This document shows positions 1 to 9,416 of a stretch of 64,000 nucleotides of DNA, piece after piece; the first letter of the stretch is position 1; the number at the start of each line of letters is the position of its first letter. The position numbers and the translations under genes were made by a program. This DNA is from Luzula sylvatica. Lineage: Eukaryota > Streptophyta > Magnoliopsida > Poales > Juncaceae. The stretch spans positions 74,845,087-74,909,086 of the forward strand of contig OX326956.1 of NCBI GenBank assembly GCA_946800325.1. Direction: 5' to 3'. The notes beneath the pieces were generated by a model that was not told the origin of the DNA, ran no database searches, and saw nothing but the letters and a program-made list of their open reading frames with translations.

Positions 1-751
1 CAGGAGCGAGAATGTTATTACCAATTATCCAGACGAATCTTTCAGGAGCGGCCAGGTGTGACACTGCTGATTGTGATGCGTATCTATTCGTGACCACTTT
101 CTTCATGGTTTCGAACCCTTCGGTTTCAATTTTCCCCCAGCGGTCGTTGTACACCTTCTCTCCATCATCTTTGAGCCCGAACAAGTCGCACAAATTCTGC
201 ACCGAGATTACGACTTCCTCACCGAGAATAAAAGAGGTTATCTTATCTTGGGCATGATCGAAAGTGGCGTTTGCATAGAATAGCCGAGTGATGATCTCAT
301 ACGACCTCTCGTTGAGACGCGCAAGGTTTGCAAATCCCCATTTTCGCTCGATTTCCTCGATCTTGTCGGAAAGAATAGAACAATTTCGTGGAAACTCGTA
401 ATAGTAAGATTTTGATAGGGGTCTCCTTACCACAACGCTATTGAAGAGGAGTCCGGCTTCCGGATTTCGAAAGAGATAATCGTTATTCGGATTGGTGAAA
501 TCGTAATCTGCTTGCATTCGTGCGCTGTGATTAGGCCTGTTGGCTGGCGTGCCCCTCTTCATGCGGACAATCGATGGAGGCGGTGGTATTTCTTGAGCTT
601 TCGAGCTTTCTCCTGTTCTCTTCTTTTCCTTGGATTTCCCTTTTGATATGAGGCTTCGATTTGCATCAGATGGAGAGTAAATACGACGAGTCCGTTCGAA
701 CGGACATTCATGTGCGTTCGAACGTACACGCTTCTGGGTAAAAGGCGCCAT
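1..751 (-). CDS. Envelope-like / putative plant transposon protein, partial
   Basis: I translated this frame by hand. It is open from an ATG at 751-749 to the window edge (250 codons, C-terminus missing), with a second in-frame ATG at 562-560 (residue 64). The N-terminus is basic and low in complexity (KGKSKEKK near residue 40, a proline run at 56-59). From about residue 118 it becomes globular: an EFPRNCSIL segment, then KWGFANLARLNERSYEIITRL, FYANATF near 158, an ILGEEVVISVQ strand near 175 and CDLFGL near 188. This layout (a W-F segment, a 'FYAN' motif, then a short 'G-x-x-V-x-hydrophobic' strand and a 'LFGL' segment) resembles the plant 'putative plant transposon protein' family and the env-like third ORF of Sireviruses, whose function is unknown. 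It lies downstream of pol in the same orientation, which fits. The start is uncertain: codons before residue 64 include palindromic repeat sequence, so 562 is a reasonable alternative. The family assignment is from memory of motif layout, not a search. Confidence 0.6.
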   Translation of the reverse strand, partial: MAPFTQKRVRSNAHECPFERTRRIYSPSDANRSLISKGKSKEKKRTGESSKAQEIPPPPSIVRMKRGTPANRPNHSARMQADYDFTNPNNDYLFRNPEAGLLFNSVVVRRPLSKSYYYEFPRNCSILSDKIEEIERKWGFANLARLNERSYEIITRLFYANATFDHAQDKITSFILGEEVVISVQNLCDLFGLKDDGEKVYNDRWGKIETEGFETMKKVVTNRYASQSAVSHLAAPERFVWIIGNNILAP

Positions 752-975
752 TGTTTGGGTTTGAGTTGCAGGTGAGAGGTCTTTGAGTTCGTTCGAACGC
801 ACTTGCAACTGTTGGGACAGGCGCCATAATATGAAAAGCCGTCGTAATCATACATTTCATCTGTCCGTTCAGAACGCACTGTTTGTTCGTTTGAACGGAC
901 TTGAGTCTGGAAGGATGGCATTTGTTAACTTCATTTGTCCGTTCCGAACGCACTCTTTTGTTCGTTCGAACGGAC
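690..975. repeat. Cluster of TTCGAA-centred palindromes
   Basis: At least seven copies of a dyad built on CGTTCGAACG occur here. They are 690-705 (GTCCGTTCGAACGGAC, a perfect 16-bp palindrome), 712-727, 785-802, 863-879 (centre changed to TTCAGAA), 885-900 (TTTGAA), 937-953 (TTCCGAA) and 960-975. The last two pairs (863-900 and 937-975) are themselves a repeat with ~75-bp spacing. Sireviruses are known to carry conserved palindromic motifs in their non-coding regions; linking this cluster to those motifs is inference. They could be protein-binding sites or transcript hairpins. Confidence 0.75.
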
Positions 976-1101
976 TAGATACTGAGCTGAAACCCGGATT
1001 TATTGACCCAAAACACTGACCCTAGTTCAACAACTCTATTTGTACTTATGATTATACAGTTATGATGCAACTACATGAGACTAGACCCAATATGCTGAAT
1101 T
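752..1101 (-). other. Retroelement spacer between pol stop and third ORF
   Basis: About 350 bp follow the pol stop codon (TAA, complement of 1102-1104) before the first ATG of the envelope-like frame. Several overlapping short frames exist on both strands but share no protein motif; their apparent repeats (FERT, VRSN) simply translate the TTCGAA palindromes. The stretch 976-1101 has no feature I can name. A splice acceptor for a subgenomic third-ORF transcript could lie here, but I cannot identify one with confidence. Confidence 0.55.
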
Positions 1102-3720
1102 TTAATTCTTGAGAGATAACATACCTAGCTTTAGTCGTAGATCGGAGAAAGGAGCAAATGGTAACGGTTTTGTGAAGATGTCGGCAATTTGATTTTGAGT
1201 CTCTATCCATTCGAGTTTAACATCGCCTTTTTCCACGTGATCCCGAATGAAGTGGTGACGTATGTCGATATGCTTGGTTCGTGAATGGTGGACAGGGTTT
1301 TTCGAGATGCATATTGCGCTATTGTTGTCGCACAATATGGGGATTTTACGGAAGTTCAAACCGTAGTCTCCGAGGGTTTGGTTCAACCACAGTAATTGAG
1401 GACAATAGCTTCCTGCGGCTACATACTCGGCTTCGGCCGTCGATAAGGCTACCGAGTGTTGTTTACGACTTGACCATGATACAAGTAAACCTCCCAAAAA
1501 TTGGCATGTACCGCTCGTGTTTTTTCGATCAACTCGGGATCCGGCAAAATCCGCATCAGTGTATCCTACTAGGTTTAGGTTCCCACTATGCCCGTACCAT
1601 ATCCCAAGTTCAATTGTACCTTTTAAATAACGAAATATGCATTTTACGGCCGTGTAATGTGATACCTTGGGGTTAGCTTGAAATCGAGCGCACAAGCATA
1701 CGGCGAACATGATGTCGGGACGACTCGCCGTTAGATAAAGAAGGCTCCCGATCATTCCTCTATAGGACGTAATGTCGAACGATTCGCCCTCTTCATCCGC
1801 ATCCAATTTTGATTCCTTTGCCATTGGAGTGTCACTCATTTTAGTTTGGTCCAACTCGAATCTCTTTAATAATTCGCGAGTGTACTTTGATTGGTTGACG
1901 AAAATTCCTTCACTTGATTGTGTGACTTGAAGACCCAAGAAGAATTTTAACTCTCCCATCATACTCATGGCAAATTCACTGTGCATAAGAATAGAGAATT
2001 CTTCGGCAAGAGCCGCATCACTTGATCCAAAAATAATATCATCTACGTAAATTTGAACAAGTAAAATGGATACTCCCTTTTTACGTGTGAAGAGGGTGGT
2101 GTCGATTATACCTCTCACGAAACCATTTGAGGTGAGAAATGAGGATAGTCGATCGTACCATGCTCGTGGGGCTTGTTTCAATCCGTATAGGGCTTTTGAG
2201 AGTTTGCACACGTAATCGGGGAATTTAGGATCCTTAAATCCCGGTGGTTGCTCAACGTAGACTTCTTCTTCGATTTCACCATTGAGAAATGCACTCTTGA
2301 CGTCCATTTGAAATAGTGTAAACCCCTCAATAGCGGCGTAAGCTAGGAGGAGTCGTATCGCTTCTAGACGAGCCACTGGAGCAAAGGTTTCTTCGAAATC
2401 GATCCCTTCTCGTTGTTTAAATCCTTGAGCGACGAGTCTCGCCTTGTTTCGTACCACGTTTCCATGTTCATCAAGTTTATTTCGAAAGATCCATCGAGTC
2501 CCAATGATCGAACGATTCATGGGTTTTGGAACCAACATCCAAACTTGATTTCTTTCAAATTGTTCCAATTCTTCTTGCATTGCGATAATCCAATCTTCGT
2601 CTAGATTGGCTTCCTTGAAGGATTTTGGCTCGGTGTGAGAAAGATATGCGCAATGAGCTACGTAGTTGTGGACACGAGACCGAGTTCGTACACCTTCTCG
2701 GGGATCTCCAACAACGTTTGTGAGAGGATGGTGGGGTACTTCTCGGAGAACCTCGGGGATTTGGTAAGGAGTTTCACTCTCTTCTTCCTCTTCCTCCTGT
2801 TCTTCCTCTTCTGGAGGATCATTGTTTTCTCTCTGAGGTTCATCAAGAGTTATGTCGATGTGTTGATATTCCAGCTCGGCTTGTTTTCTCGGTGATTTAG
2901 CAATTGTTTCCGTGACTTCACCTACATTTAAGCTACCTTTCTCGGCTTCCTTTTTAGTTTCATCAAAATGTACGTGAACGGATTCACATACGACTCGTGT
3001 TGATCGTATGTAAACTCGGTATGCTTTACTTGTACATGAGTAACCGACAAATATTCCTTCAATGGATTTTGGATCGAGTTTGTCTCGATTACTCAATTCA
3101 TCCAAGATATAGCATTTGCATCCAAATACTCTCATGTAAGAGACATTTGGATTTCCCCCATACCATAGCTCATATGGCGTCTTCTTCAAAATAGGCCTTA
3201 AGCTAACCCTATTCACCACATGACATGCGGTGTTAGTGGCTTCGGCCCAAAGGTATTTTGGAGAAGGATGCTCACTTAGCATGGTACGGGCAAGTTCAAT
3301 TAACGTTCGATTTTTACGTTCAACCACACCATTTTGTTGAGGTGTGCGAGGAGCCGAAAATTCGCGTATATATCCCTTTTTATGACAAAATTCATCAAAT
3401 TTTGCATTTCGAAATTCACCTCCATTGTCACTTCGAATGGTGACAATTGAGGTGCCTTTTTCATTTTCAACGAGAGTACACAATTTGATGAAGTTGTCAC
3501 ACGTTTCACTTTTATGAAGTAAATAATGTATCCAGGTAAAACGTGAATAATCATCCACAATAACAAACATATACCTTTTATTACCTATGCTTGTAACGCT
3601 CATTGGTCCGCAAAGATCAAGATGGATGAGTTGAAGAGGTCGATTCGTGGTGACCATGTTCTTTGATTTGAACCCGGATGATCTAGTGTGCTTACCTTTT
3701 TCACACGCATCGCATAACCC
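1102..3720 (-). CDS. pol: Ty1/copia Pol: integrase, RT, RNase H, 5' truncated
   Basis: This is the retrotransposon polyprotein that copies element RNA into DNA and integrates it. Residues are numbered from the Met at 3657, an internal residue and not the real start; the frame continues upstream through [13 protein letters not shown] and CDAC of the pre-integrase zinc finger until about 3720. Integrase has a D-D-35-E triad: D14 (HLDLCGP), D77 (SDNGGEF) and E113 (GVVERKN). A variable acidic linker (glutamate-rich, about 283-293) follows. Reverse transcriptase spans about 345-600, with D452 ([12 protein letters not shown]), [11 protein letters not shown] at 491-501 and the catalytic YVDD at 537-540. 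RNase H has D701 ([10 protein letters not shown]), E742 (STAEAEY) and D777 (LCDNNSA), ending with HIDIRHHF and [10 protein letters not shown]. There is no internal stop or frameshift over 851 codons from the Met. Gag and protease are missing, so this copy cannot be autonomous; replication would need proteins from another element. Confidence 0.96.
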   Translation of the reverse strand, partial: GLCDACEKGKHTRSSGFKSKNMVTTNRPLQLIHLDLCGPMSVTSIGNKRYMFVIVDDYSRFTWIHYLLHKSETCDNFIKLCTLVENEKGTSIVTIRSDNGGEFRNAKFDEFCHKKGYIREFSAPRTPQQNGVVERKNRTLIELARTMLSEHPSPKYLWAEATNTACHVVNRVSLRPILKKTPYELWYGGNPNVSYMRVFGCKCYILDELSNRDKLDPKSIEGIFVGYSCTSKAYRVYIRSTRVVCESVHVHFDETKKEAEKGSLNVGEVTETIAKSPRKQAELEYQHIDITLDEPQRENNDPPEEEEQEEEEEESETPYQIPEVLREVPHHPLTNVVGDPREGVRTRSRVHNYVAHCAYLSHTEPKSFKEANLDEDWIIAMQEELEQFERNQVWMLVPKPMNRSIIGTRWIFRNKLDEHGNVVRNKARLVAQGFKQREGIDFEETFAPVARLEAIRLLLAYAAIEGFTLFQMDVKSAFLNGEIEEEVYVEQPPGFKDPKFPDYVCKLSKALYGLKQAPRAWYDRLSSFLTSNGFVRGIIDTTLFTRKKGVSILLVQIYVDDIIFGSSDAALAEEFSILMHSEFAMSMMGELKFFLGLQVTQSSEGIFVNQSKYTRELLKRFELDQTKMSDTPMAKESKLDADEEGESFDITSYRGMIGSLLYLTASRPDIMFAVCLCARFQANPKVSHYTAVKCIFRYLKGTIELGIWYGHSGNLNLVGYTDADFAGSRVDRKNTSGTCQFLGGLLVSWSSRKQHSVALSTAEAEYVAAGSYCPQLLWLNQTLGDYGLNFRKIPILCDNNSAICISKNPVHHSRTKHIDIRHHFIRDHVEKGDVKLEWIETQNQIADIFTKPLPFAPFSDLRLKLGMLSLKN

Positions 3721-3728
3721 GGATGATC
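3671..3728. repeat. 13-bp direct repeat at the retroelement/satellite junction
   Basis: The word AACCCGGATGATC occurs at 3671-3683, inside pol, and again at 3716-3728, exactly where homology to copia ends and the first satellite monomer (AAAATGGCACGATC) begins. In the pol frame the second copy gives a stop codon at 3727-3729. Duplicated filler of this kind is typical of end joining or template switching at a rearrangement breakpoint; that mechanism is inferred. Chance similarity of GG-ATGATC words cannot be fully excluded. Confidence 0.7.
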
Positions 3729-3731
3729 AAA

Positions 3732-5750
3732 ATGGCACGATCTTTATATGAAAATCGCTCCCCTCGACGAAAGAAATATAGCCATGTGACTGGTTTTGGG
3801 AGATTCGGTCTTTTTGACCCGAATTAACAGAAAACACAGTTTATTGTAATTTCATCACGTATTATTAAATATGAAGATTATCGCATGATTCTGCGAGTCG
3901 AAAACGACATATTTTGCGAGATGAAATGAAGGAGGAGAGATCGCCTCCAGTGGATTCCAGACGTGTAATTAAAGGATAAAAGTTCTCCGCTATTTAACCA
4001 ATTAATTATAAAATTCTGATAACAATAATATGGTGAGCTGGAGAATGTGGTAATGCCGTTATGTTAAAACCCTTGTAACTTTCTCATCCTTCCACCAAAT
4101 GGCACGATCTTTATATCAAAATCGCTCGCTTCGATGAGAGAAATGCAGCCGCATGACTGGATTAGGGAGATTCGGAGTTTGTAACCCGATTTAATAGAAA
4201 GAATAGTTTATTGTAATTTCATCATGTATCATTAAATATTAAGATTTTCGCTTGATTCTGCGAGTCGAAAACGACCTATTTTTAGAGATGAAATGAAGGA
4301 GGAGAGACCGCCTCCAGTGGGTTCCAGGCGTGTAATTTAAGGACAAAAGTTCTTCGCTATTTAAACAATTAGTTGTAAAATGCAGATAACAATAATAGGG
4401 TGAGCTGGAGAATGTGGTAATGCCGTTATGGTAAAACCCTCGTAACTTTCTCATTCTTTCTTTCACCAAATGGCACGATCTTTATATCAAAATCGCTCTT
4501 CTCGACGAGAGAAATGTAGCCACGCGACTGGATTTGGGAGATTTGGTCTTTTTGACCCGAATCAACAGAAAGCACAGTTTGTTATAATGTCATCACCTAT
4601 CATTAAATATTAAGATTATCGCATGATTCTGCGAGTCGAAAACGACATATTTTGTGAGATGAAATGAAGGAGGAGAGACCGCCTCCAGTGGATTCCAGGC
4701 GTGTAATTAAAGGATAAAAGTTCTTTGCTATTTAACCAATTAATTGTAAAATTCTGATAGCAACAATTGGGTGAGCTGGAGAATGTGGTAATGCCGTTAT
4801 GTTAAAACCCTCGTAACTTTCTCATGGTTTCTTTCACCAAATGGCACGATCTTTATATCAAAATCGCTCGCCTCGACGAGAGAAATGTTGCCATGTGACT
4901 GGTTTTGGGAGATTCGGTCTTTTTGAGCCGAATTAACAAAAAACACAGTTTATTGTAATTTCATCACGTATTATTAAATATGAAGATTGTCGCATGATTC
5001 TGCGAGTCGAAAACGACATATTTTGCGAGATGAAATGAAGGAGGAGAGATCGCCTCCAATGGATTCCAGACGTGTAATTAAAGGATAAAAGTTCTCCGCT
5101 ATTTAACCAATTAATTATTTAATTCTGATAACAATAATATGGTGAGCTGGAGAATGTGGTAATGCCGTTATGTAAAAATCCTCGTAACTTTCTAATGTTT
5201 TCATTCACCAAATGGCACGATCTTTATATCAAAATCGCTCGCCTCGACGAGAGAAATGTAGCCATGTGACTGGTTTTGGGAGATTCGGTCTTTTTGACCC
5301 GAATTAAAAGAAAACACAGTTTATTGTAATTTCATCAAGTATCATTAAATATGAAGATTATCGCATGATTCTGCGAGTCGAAAACGACATGTTTTGCGAG
5401 ATGAAATGAAGGAGGAGAGATCGCCTCAGCCACGCGACTGGATTTGGGAGATTTGGTATTTTTGACCCGAATTAACAGAAAGCACTATTTATTGTAATTT
5501 CATCATGTATGATTAAATATGAAGATTATCGCATGATTCTGCGAGTCGAAAACGACATATTTTGTGAGTTGAAATAAAGGACGGGAGACCGCCTCCAGTG
5601 AATTCCAGGCGTGTAATTAAAGGATAAAAGTTCTTTGCAATTTAACTAATTAATTGTAAAATTCTGATAGCAATAATTGGGTGAGCTGGAGAATGTGGTC
5701 ATGCCGTTATGTTAAAACCCTCGTAACTTTCTTATGTTTTCTTTCACCAA
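3732..5750 (+). repeat. Higher-order repeat type I, unit 1 (2019 bp)
   Basis: Monomer types are A 3732 (CCCCTCGACGAAAGAAATATAG), B 4099 (GCAGCCGCATGAC), C 4470 (AGCCACGCGACTGG), D 4841 (GAGCCGAATTAAC), a 216-bp 5' fragment E 5212-5427 and a 323-bp 3' fragment F 5428-5750. E and F are fused without their missing 203 bp. Unit 1 begins directly at the retroelement edge and its first monomer has a private change (TATATGAAAATC). Confidence 0.93.
3803..3948. other. Conserved inverted repeats within the satellite monomer (example)
   Basis: The first A monomer illustrates three dyads present in most monomers. ATTCGGTC (3803-3810), a T5 loop and GACCCGAAT (3816-3824) pair with one bulge. GTCG-AAAA-CGAC spans 3897-3908. 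GGAGG (3931-3935) pairs with CCTCC (3944-3948). C-type monomers add CTCGT-CTCG-ACGAG near their start. The E/F breakpoint falls in the CCTCC arm of the third dyad. Function is unknown; they may be cruciform-prone sites or hairpins in satellite RNA. Confidence 0.65.
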
Positions 5751-7769
5751 ATGGCACGATCTTTATATCAAAATCGCTCCCCTCGACGAAAGAAATATAG
5801 CCATGTGACTGGTTTTGGAAGATTCGGTCTTTTTGACCCGAATTAACAGAAAACACAGTTTATTGTAATTTCATCACGTATTATTAAATATGAAGATTAT
5901 CGCATGATTTTGCGAGTCGAAAACGACATATTTTGCGAGATGAAATGAAGGAGGAGAGATCGCCTCCAGTGGATTCCAGACGTGTAATTAAAGGATAAAA
6001 GTTCTCCGCTATTTAACCAATTAATTATAAAATTTGGATAACAATAATATGGTGAGCTGGAGAATGTGGTAATGCCGTTATGTTAAAACCCTTGTAACTT
6101 TCTCATCCTTCCACCAAATGGCACGATCTTTATATCAAAATCGCTCGCTTCGACGAGAGAAATGCAGCCGCATGACTGGATTTGGGAGATTCGGACTTTT
6201 TAACCCGATTTAACAGAAAGAACAGTTTATTGTAATTTCATCATGTATCATTAAATATTAAGATTTTCGCTTGATTCTGCGAGTCGAAAACGACCAATTT
6301 TTAGAGATGTTATGAAGGAGGAGAGACCGCCTCCAGTGGGTTCCAGGCGTGTAATTTAAGGACAAAAGTTCTTCGCTATTTAAACAATTAGTTGTAAAAT
6401 GCAGATAACAATAATAGGGTGAGCTGGAGAATGTGGTAATGCCGTTATGTTAAAACCCTCGTAACTTTCTCATTCTTTCTTTCACCAAATGGCACGATCT
6501 TTATATCAAAATCGCTCGTCTCGACGAGAGAAATGTAGCCACGCGACTGGATTTGGGAGATTTGGTCTTTTTGACCCGAATCAACAGAAAGCACAGTTTG
6601 TTATAATTTCATCACCTATCATTAAATATTAAGATTATCGCATGATTCTGCGAGTCGAAAACGACATATTTTGTGAGATGAAATGAAGGAGGAGAGACCG
6701 CCTCCAGTGGATTCCAGGCGTGTAATTAAAGGATAAAAGTTCTTTGCTATTTAACCAATTAATTGTAAAATTCTGATAGCAAAAATTGGGTGAGCTGGAG
6801 AATGTGGTAATGCCGTTATGTTAAAACCCTCGTAACTTTCTCATGGTTTCTTTCACCAAATGGCACGATCTTTATATCAAAATCGCTCGCCTCGACGAGA
6901 GAAATGTATCCATGTGACTGGTTTTGGGAGATTCGGTGTTTTTGAGCCGAATTAACAAAAAACACAGTTTATTGTAATTTCATCACGTATTATTAAATAT
7001 GAAGATTGTCGCATGATTCTGCGAGTCGAAAACGACATATTTTGCGAGATGAAATGAAGGAGGAGAGAATGCCTCCAATGGATTCCAGACGTGTAATTAA
7101 AGGATAAAAGTTCTCCGCTATTTAACCAATTAATTATTTAATTCTGATAACAATAATATGGTGAGCTGGAGAATGTGGTAATGCCGTTATGTTAAAACCC
7201 TCGTAACTTTCTAATGTTTTCTTTCACCAAATGGCACGATCTTTATATCAAAATCGCTCGCCTCGACGAGAGAAATGTAGCCATGTGACTCGTTTTGGGA
7301 GATTCGGTCTTTTTGACCCGAATTAAAAGAAAACATAGTTTATTGTAATTTCATCACGTATCATTAAATATGAAGATTATCGCATGATTCTGCGAGTCGA
7401 AAACGACATGTTTTGCGAGATGAAATGAAGGAGGAGAGATCGCCTCAGCCATGCGACTGGATTTGGGAGATTTGGTATTTTTGACCCGAATTAACAGAAA
7501 GCACTATTTATTGTAATTTCATCATGTATGATTAAATATGAAGATTATCGCATGATTCTGCGAGTCGAAAACGACATATTTTGTGAGTTGAAATGAAGGA
7601 CGAGACACCGCCTCCAGTGAATTCCAGGCGTGTAATTAAAGGATAAAAGTTCTTTGCAATTTAACTAATTAATTGTAAAATTCTGATAGCAATAATTGGG
7701 TGAGCTGGAGAATGTGGTCATGCCGTTATGTTAAAACCCTCGTAACTTTCTTATGTTTTCTTTCACCAA
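5751..7769 (+). repeat. Higher-order repeat type I, unit 2 (2019 bp)
   Basis: The unit repeats the A-B-C-D-E/F order, with monomer starts at 5751, 6118, 6489, 6860 and 7231 and the E/F fusion at 7446/7447. Private variants include GACGAGACACCGCC in F and GAATGCCTCCAATG in D. The GACGAGACACC variant reappears at the end of unit 7, pointing to exchange between the two. Confidence 0.92.
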
Positions 7770-9416
7770 ATGGCACGATCTTTATATCAAAATCGCGCCC
7801 CTCGACGAAAGAAATATAGCCATGTGACTGGTTTTGGGAAATTCGGTCTTTTTGACCCGAATTAACAGAAAACACAGTTTATTGTAATTTCATCACGTAT
7901 TATTAAATATGAAGATTATCGCATGATTCTGCGAGTCGAAAACGACATATTTTGCGAGATGAAATGAAGGAGGAGAGATCGCCTCCAGTGGATTCCAGAC
8001 GTGTAATTAAAGGATAAAAGTTCTCCGCTATTTAACCAATTAATTATAAAATTCGGATAACAATAATATGGTGAGCTGGAGAATGTGGTAATGCCGTTAT
8101 GTTAAAACCCTTGTAACTTTCTCGTCCTTCCACCAAATGGCACGATCTTTATATCAAAATCGCTCGTCTCGACGAGAGAAATGTAGCCACGCGACTGGAT
8201 TTGGGAGATTTGGTCTTTTTGACCCGAATCAACAGAAAGCACAGTTTGTTATAATTTCATCACCTATCATTAAATATTAAGATTTTCGCTTGATTCTGCG
8301 AGTCGAAAACGACCTATTTTGTGAGATGAAATGAAGGAGGAGAGACTGCCTCCAGTGGATTCCAGGCGTGTAATTAAAGGATAAAAGTTCTTTGCTATTT
8401 AACCAATTAATTGTAAAATTCTGATAGCAATAATTGGGTGAGCTGGAGAATGTGGTATGCCGTTATGTTAAAACCCTCGTAACTTTCTCATGGTTTCTTT
8501 CACCAAATGGCACGATCTTTATATCAAAATCGCTCGCCTCGACGAGAGAAATGTAGCCATGTGACTGGTTTTGGGAGATTCGGTCTTTTTGAGCCGAATT
8601 AACAAAAAACACAGTTTATTGTAATTTCATCACGTATTATTAAATATGAAGATTGTCGCATGATTCTGCGAGTCGAAAACGACATATTTTGCGAGATGAA
8701 ATGAAGGAGGAGAGATCGCCTCCAATGGATTCCAGACGTGTAATTAAAGGATAAAAGTTCTCCGCTATTTAACCAATTAATTATTTAATTCTGATAACAA
8801 TAATATGGTGAGCTGGAGAATGTGGTAATGCCGTTATGTTAAAATCCTCATAACTTTCTAATGTTTTCTTTCACCAAATGGCACGATCTTTATATCAAAA
8901 TCGCTCGCCTCGACGAGAGAAATGTAGCCATGTGACTGGTTTTGGGAGATTCGGTCTTTTTGACCCGAATTAAAAGAAAACACAGTTTATTGTAATTTCA
9001 TCATGTATCATTAAATATGAAGATTATCGCATGATTCTGCGAGTCGAAAACGACATGTTTTGCGAGATGAAATGAAGGAGGAGAGATCGCCTCAGCCACG
9101 CGACTGGATTTGGGAGATTTGGTATTTTTGACCCGAATTAACAGAAAGCACTATTTATTGTAATTTCATCATGTATGATTAAATATGAAGATTATCGCAT
9201 GATTCTGCGAGTCGAAAACGACATATTTTGTGAGTTGAAATGAATGACGAGAGACCGCCTCCAGTGAATTCCAGGCGTGTAATTAAAGGATAAAAGTTCT
9301 TTGTAATTTAACTAATTAATTGTAAAATTCTGATAGCAATAATTGGGTGAGCTGGAGAATGTGGTCATGCCATTATGTTAAAACCCTCGTAACTTTCTTA
9401 TGTTTTCTTTCACCAA
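7770..9416 (+). repeat. Higher-order repeat type I, unit 3 (1647 bp, one monomer lost)
   Basis: A at 7770 is followed directly by a C-type start at 8137, then D 8507 and E/F from 8878 (fusion 9093/9094). The monomer at 8137 is chimeric: C-like at its 5' end, B-like in the middle (GATTTTCGCTTGATTCTG and GACCTATTTT), then C-like again. The missing monomer and the chimera are what unequal crossing over or gene conversion between B and C would give. Confidence 0.9.

Larger units (their letters stand above)
1..3728 (-). mobile_element. Sirevirus-like Ty1/copia LTR retrotransposon, truncated
   Basis: The minus strand carries the downstream half of a Ty1/copia element. In order of transcription it has the end of the pre-integrase zinc finger, integrase, reverse transcriptase, RNase H, a ~350-bp spacer, and a further open frame that leaves the window at position 1. 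Integrase before reverse transcriptase is the copia order. Sirevirus affinity is inferred from pol phrases such as [14 protein letters not shown] and [20 protein letters not shown] and from an extra ORF after pol. The 3' LTR would lie outside the window. Gag, protease, primer-binding site and 5' LTR are absent, because sequence from 3729 on is satellite. No LTR or target-site duplication is visible, so the ends cannot be dated. Both visible frames are open, which suggests a fairly young copy. Confidence 0.9.

Noticed and set aside
12..257. Plus-strand frame at the left edge
   Set aside because: It is antisense to the envelope-like frame, which has better protein character and the same orientation as pol.
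559..1019. Short frames around the palindrome cluster (559-921, 708-953, 783-1019)
   Set aside because: Their repeated FERT and VRSN words are translations of the TTCGAA palindromes in different frames. They overlap each other on both strands and share no motif with known proteins.
1281..3566. Several plus- and minus-strand frames overlapping pol
   Set aside because: All are shadows in other frames of the long, motif-rich pol reading frame and contain no recognisable domain.
3600..3760. 5' LTR or target-site duplication of the retroelement at the satellite junction
   Set aside because: The boundary lies inside the pre-integrase coding region, with no TG...CA terminus or primer-binding site, so it is a truncation and not an element end.
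3803..3824. Possible CENP-B box in the ATTCGG/CCCGAAT dyad of the satellite monomer
   Set aside because: Read on either strand, the TTCG half is present, but the CGGG half does not fall at the spacing required by the NTTCGNNNNANNCGGGN pattern.
4239..4469. Minus-strand 76-codon frame in a B-type satellite monomer
   Set aside because: It occurs through chance substitutions in one monomer copy and is closed in neighbouring copies.
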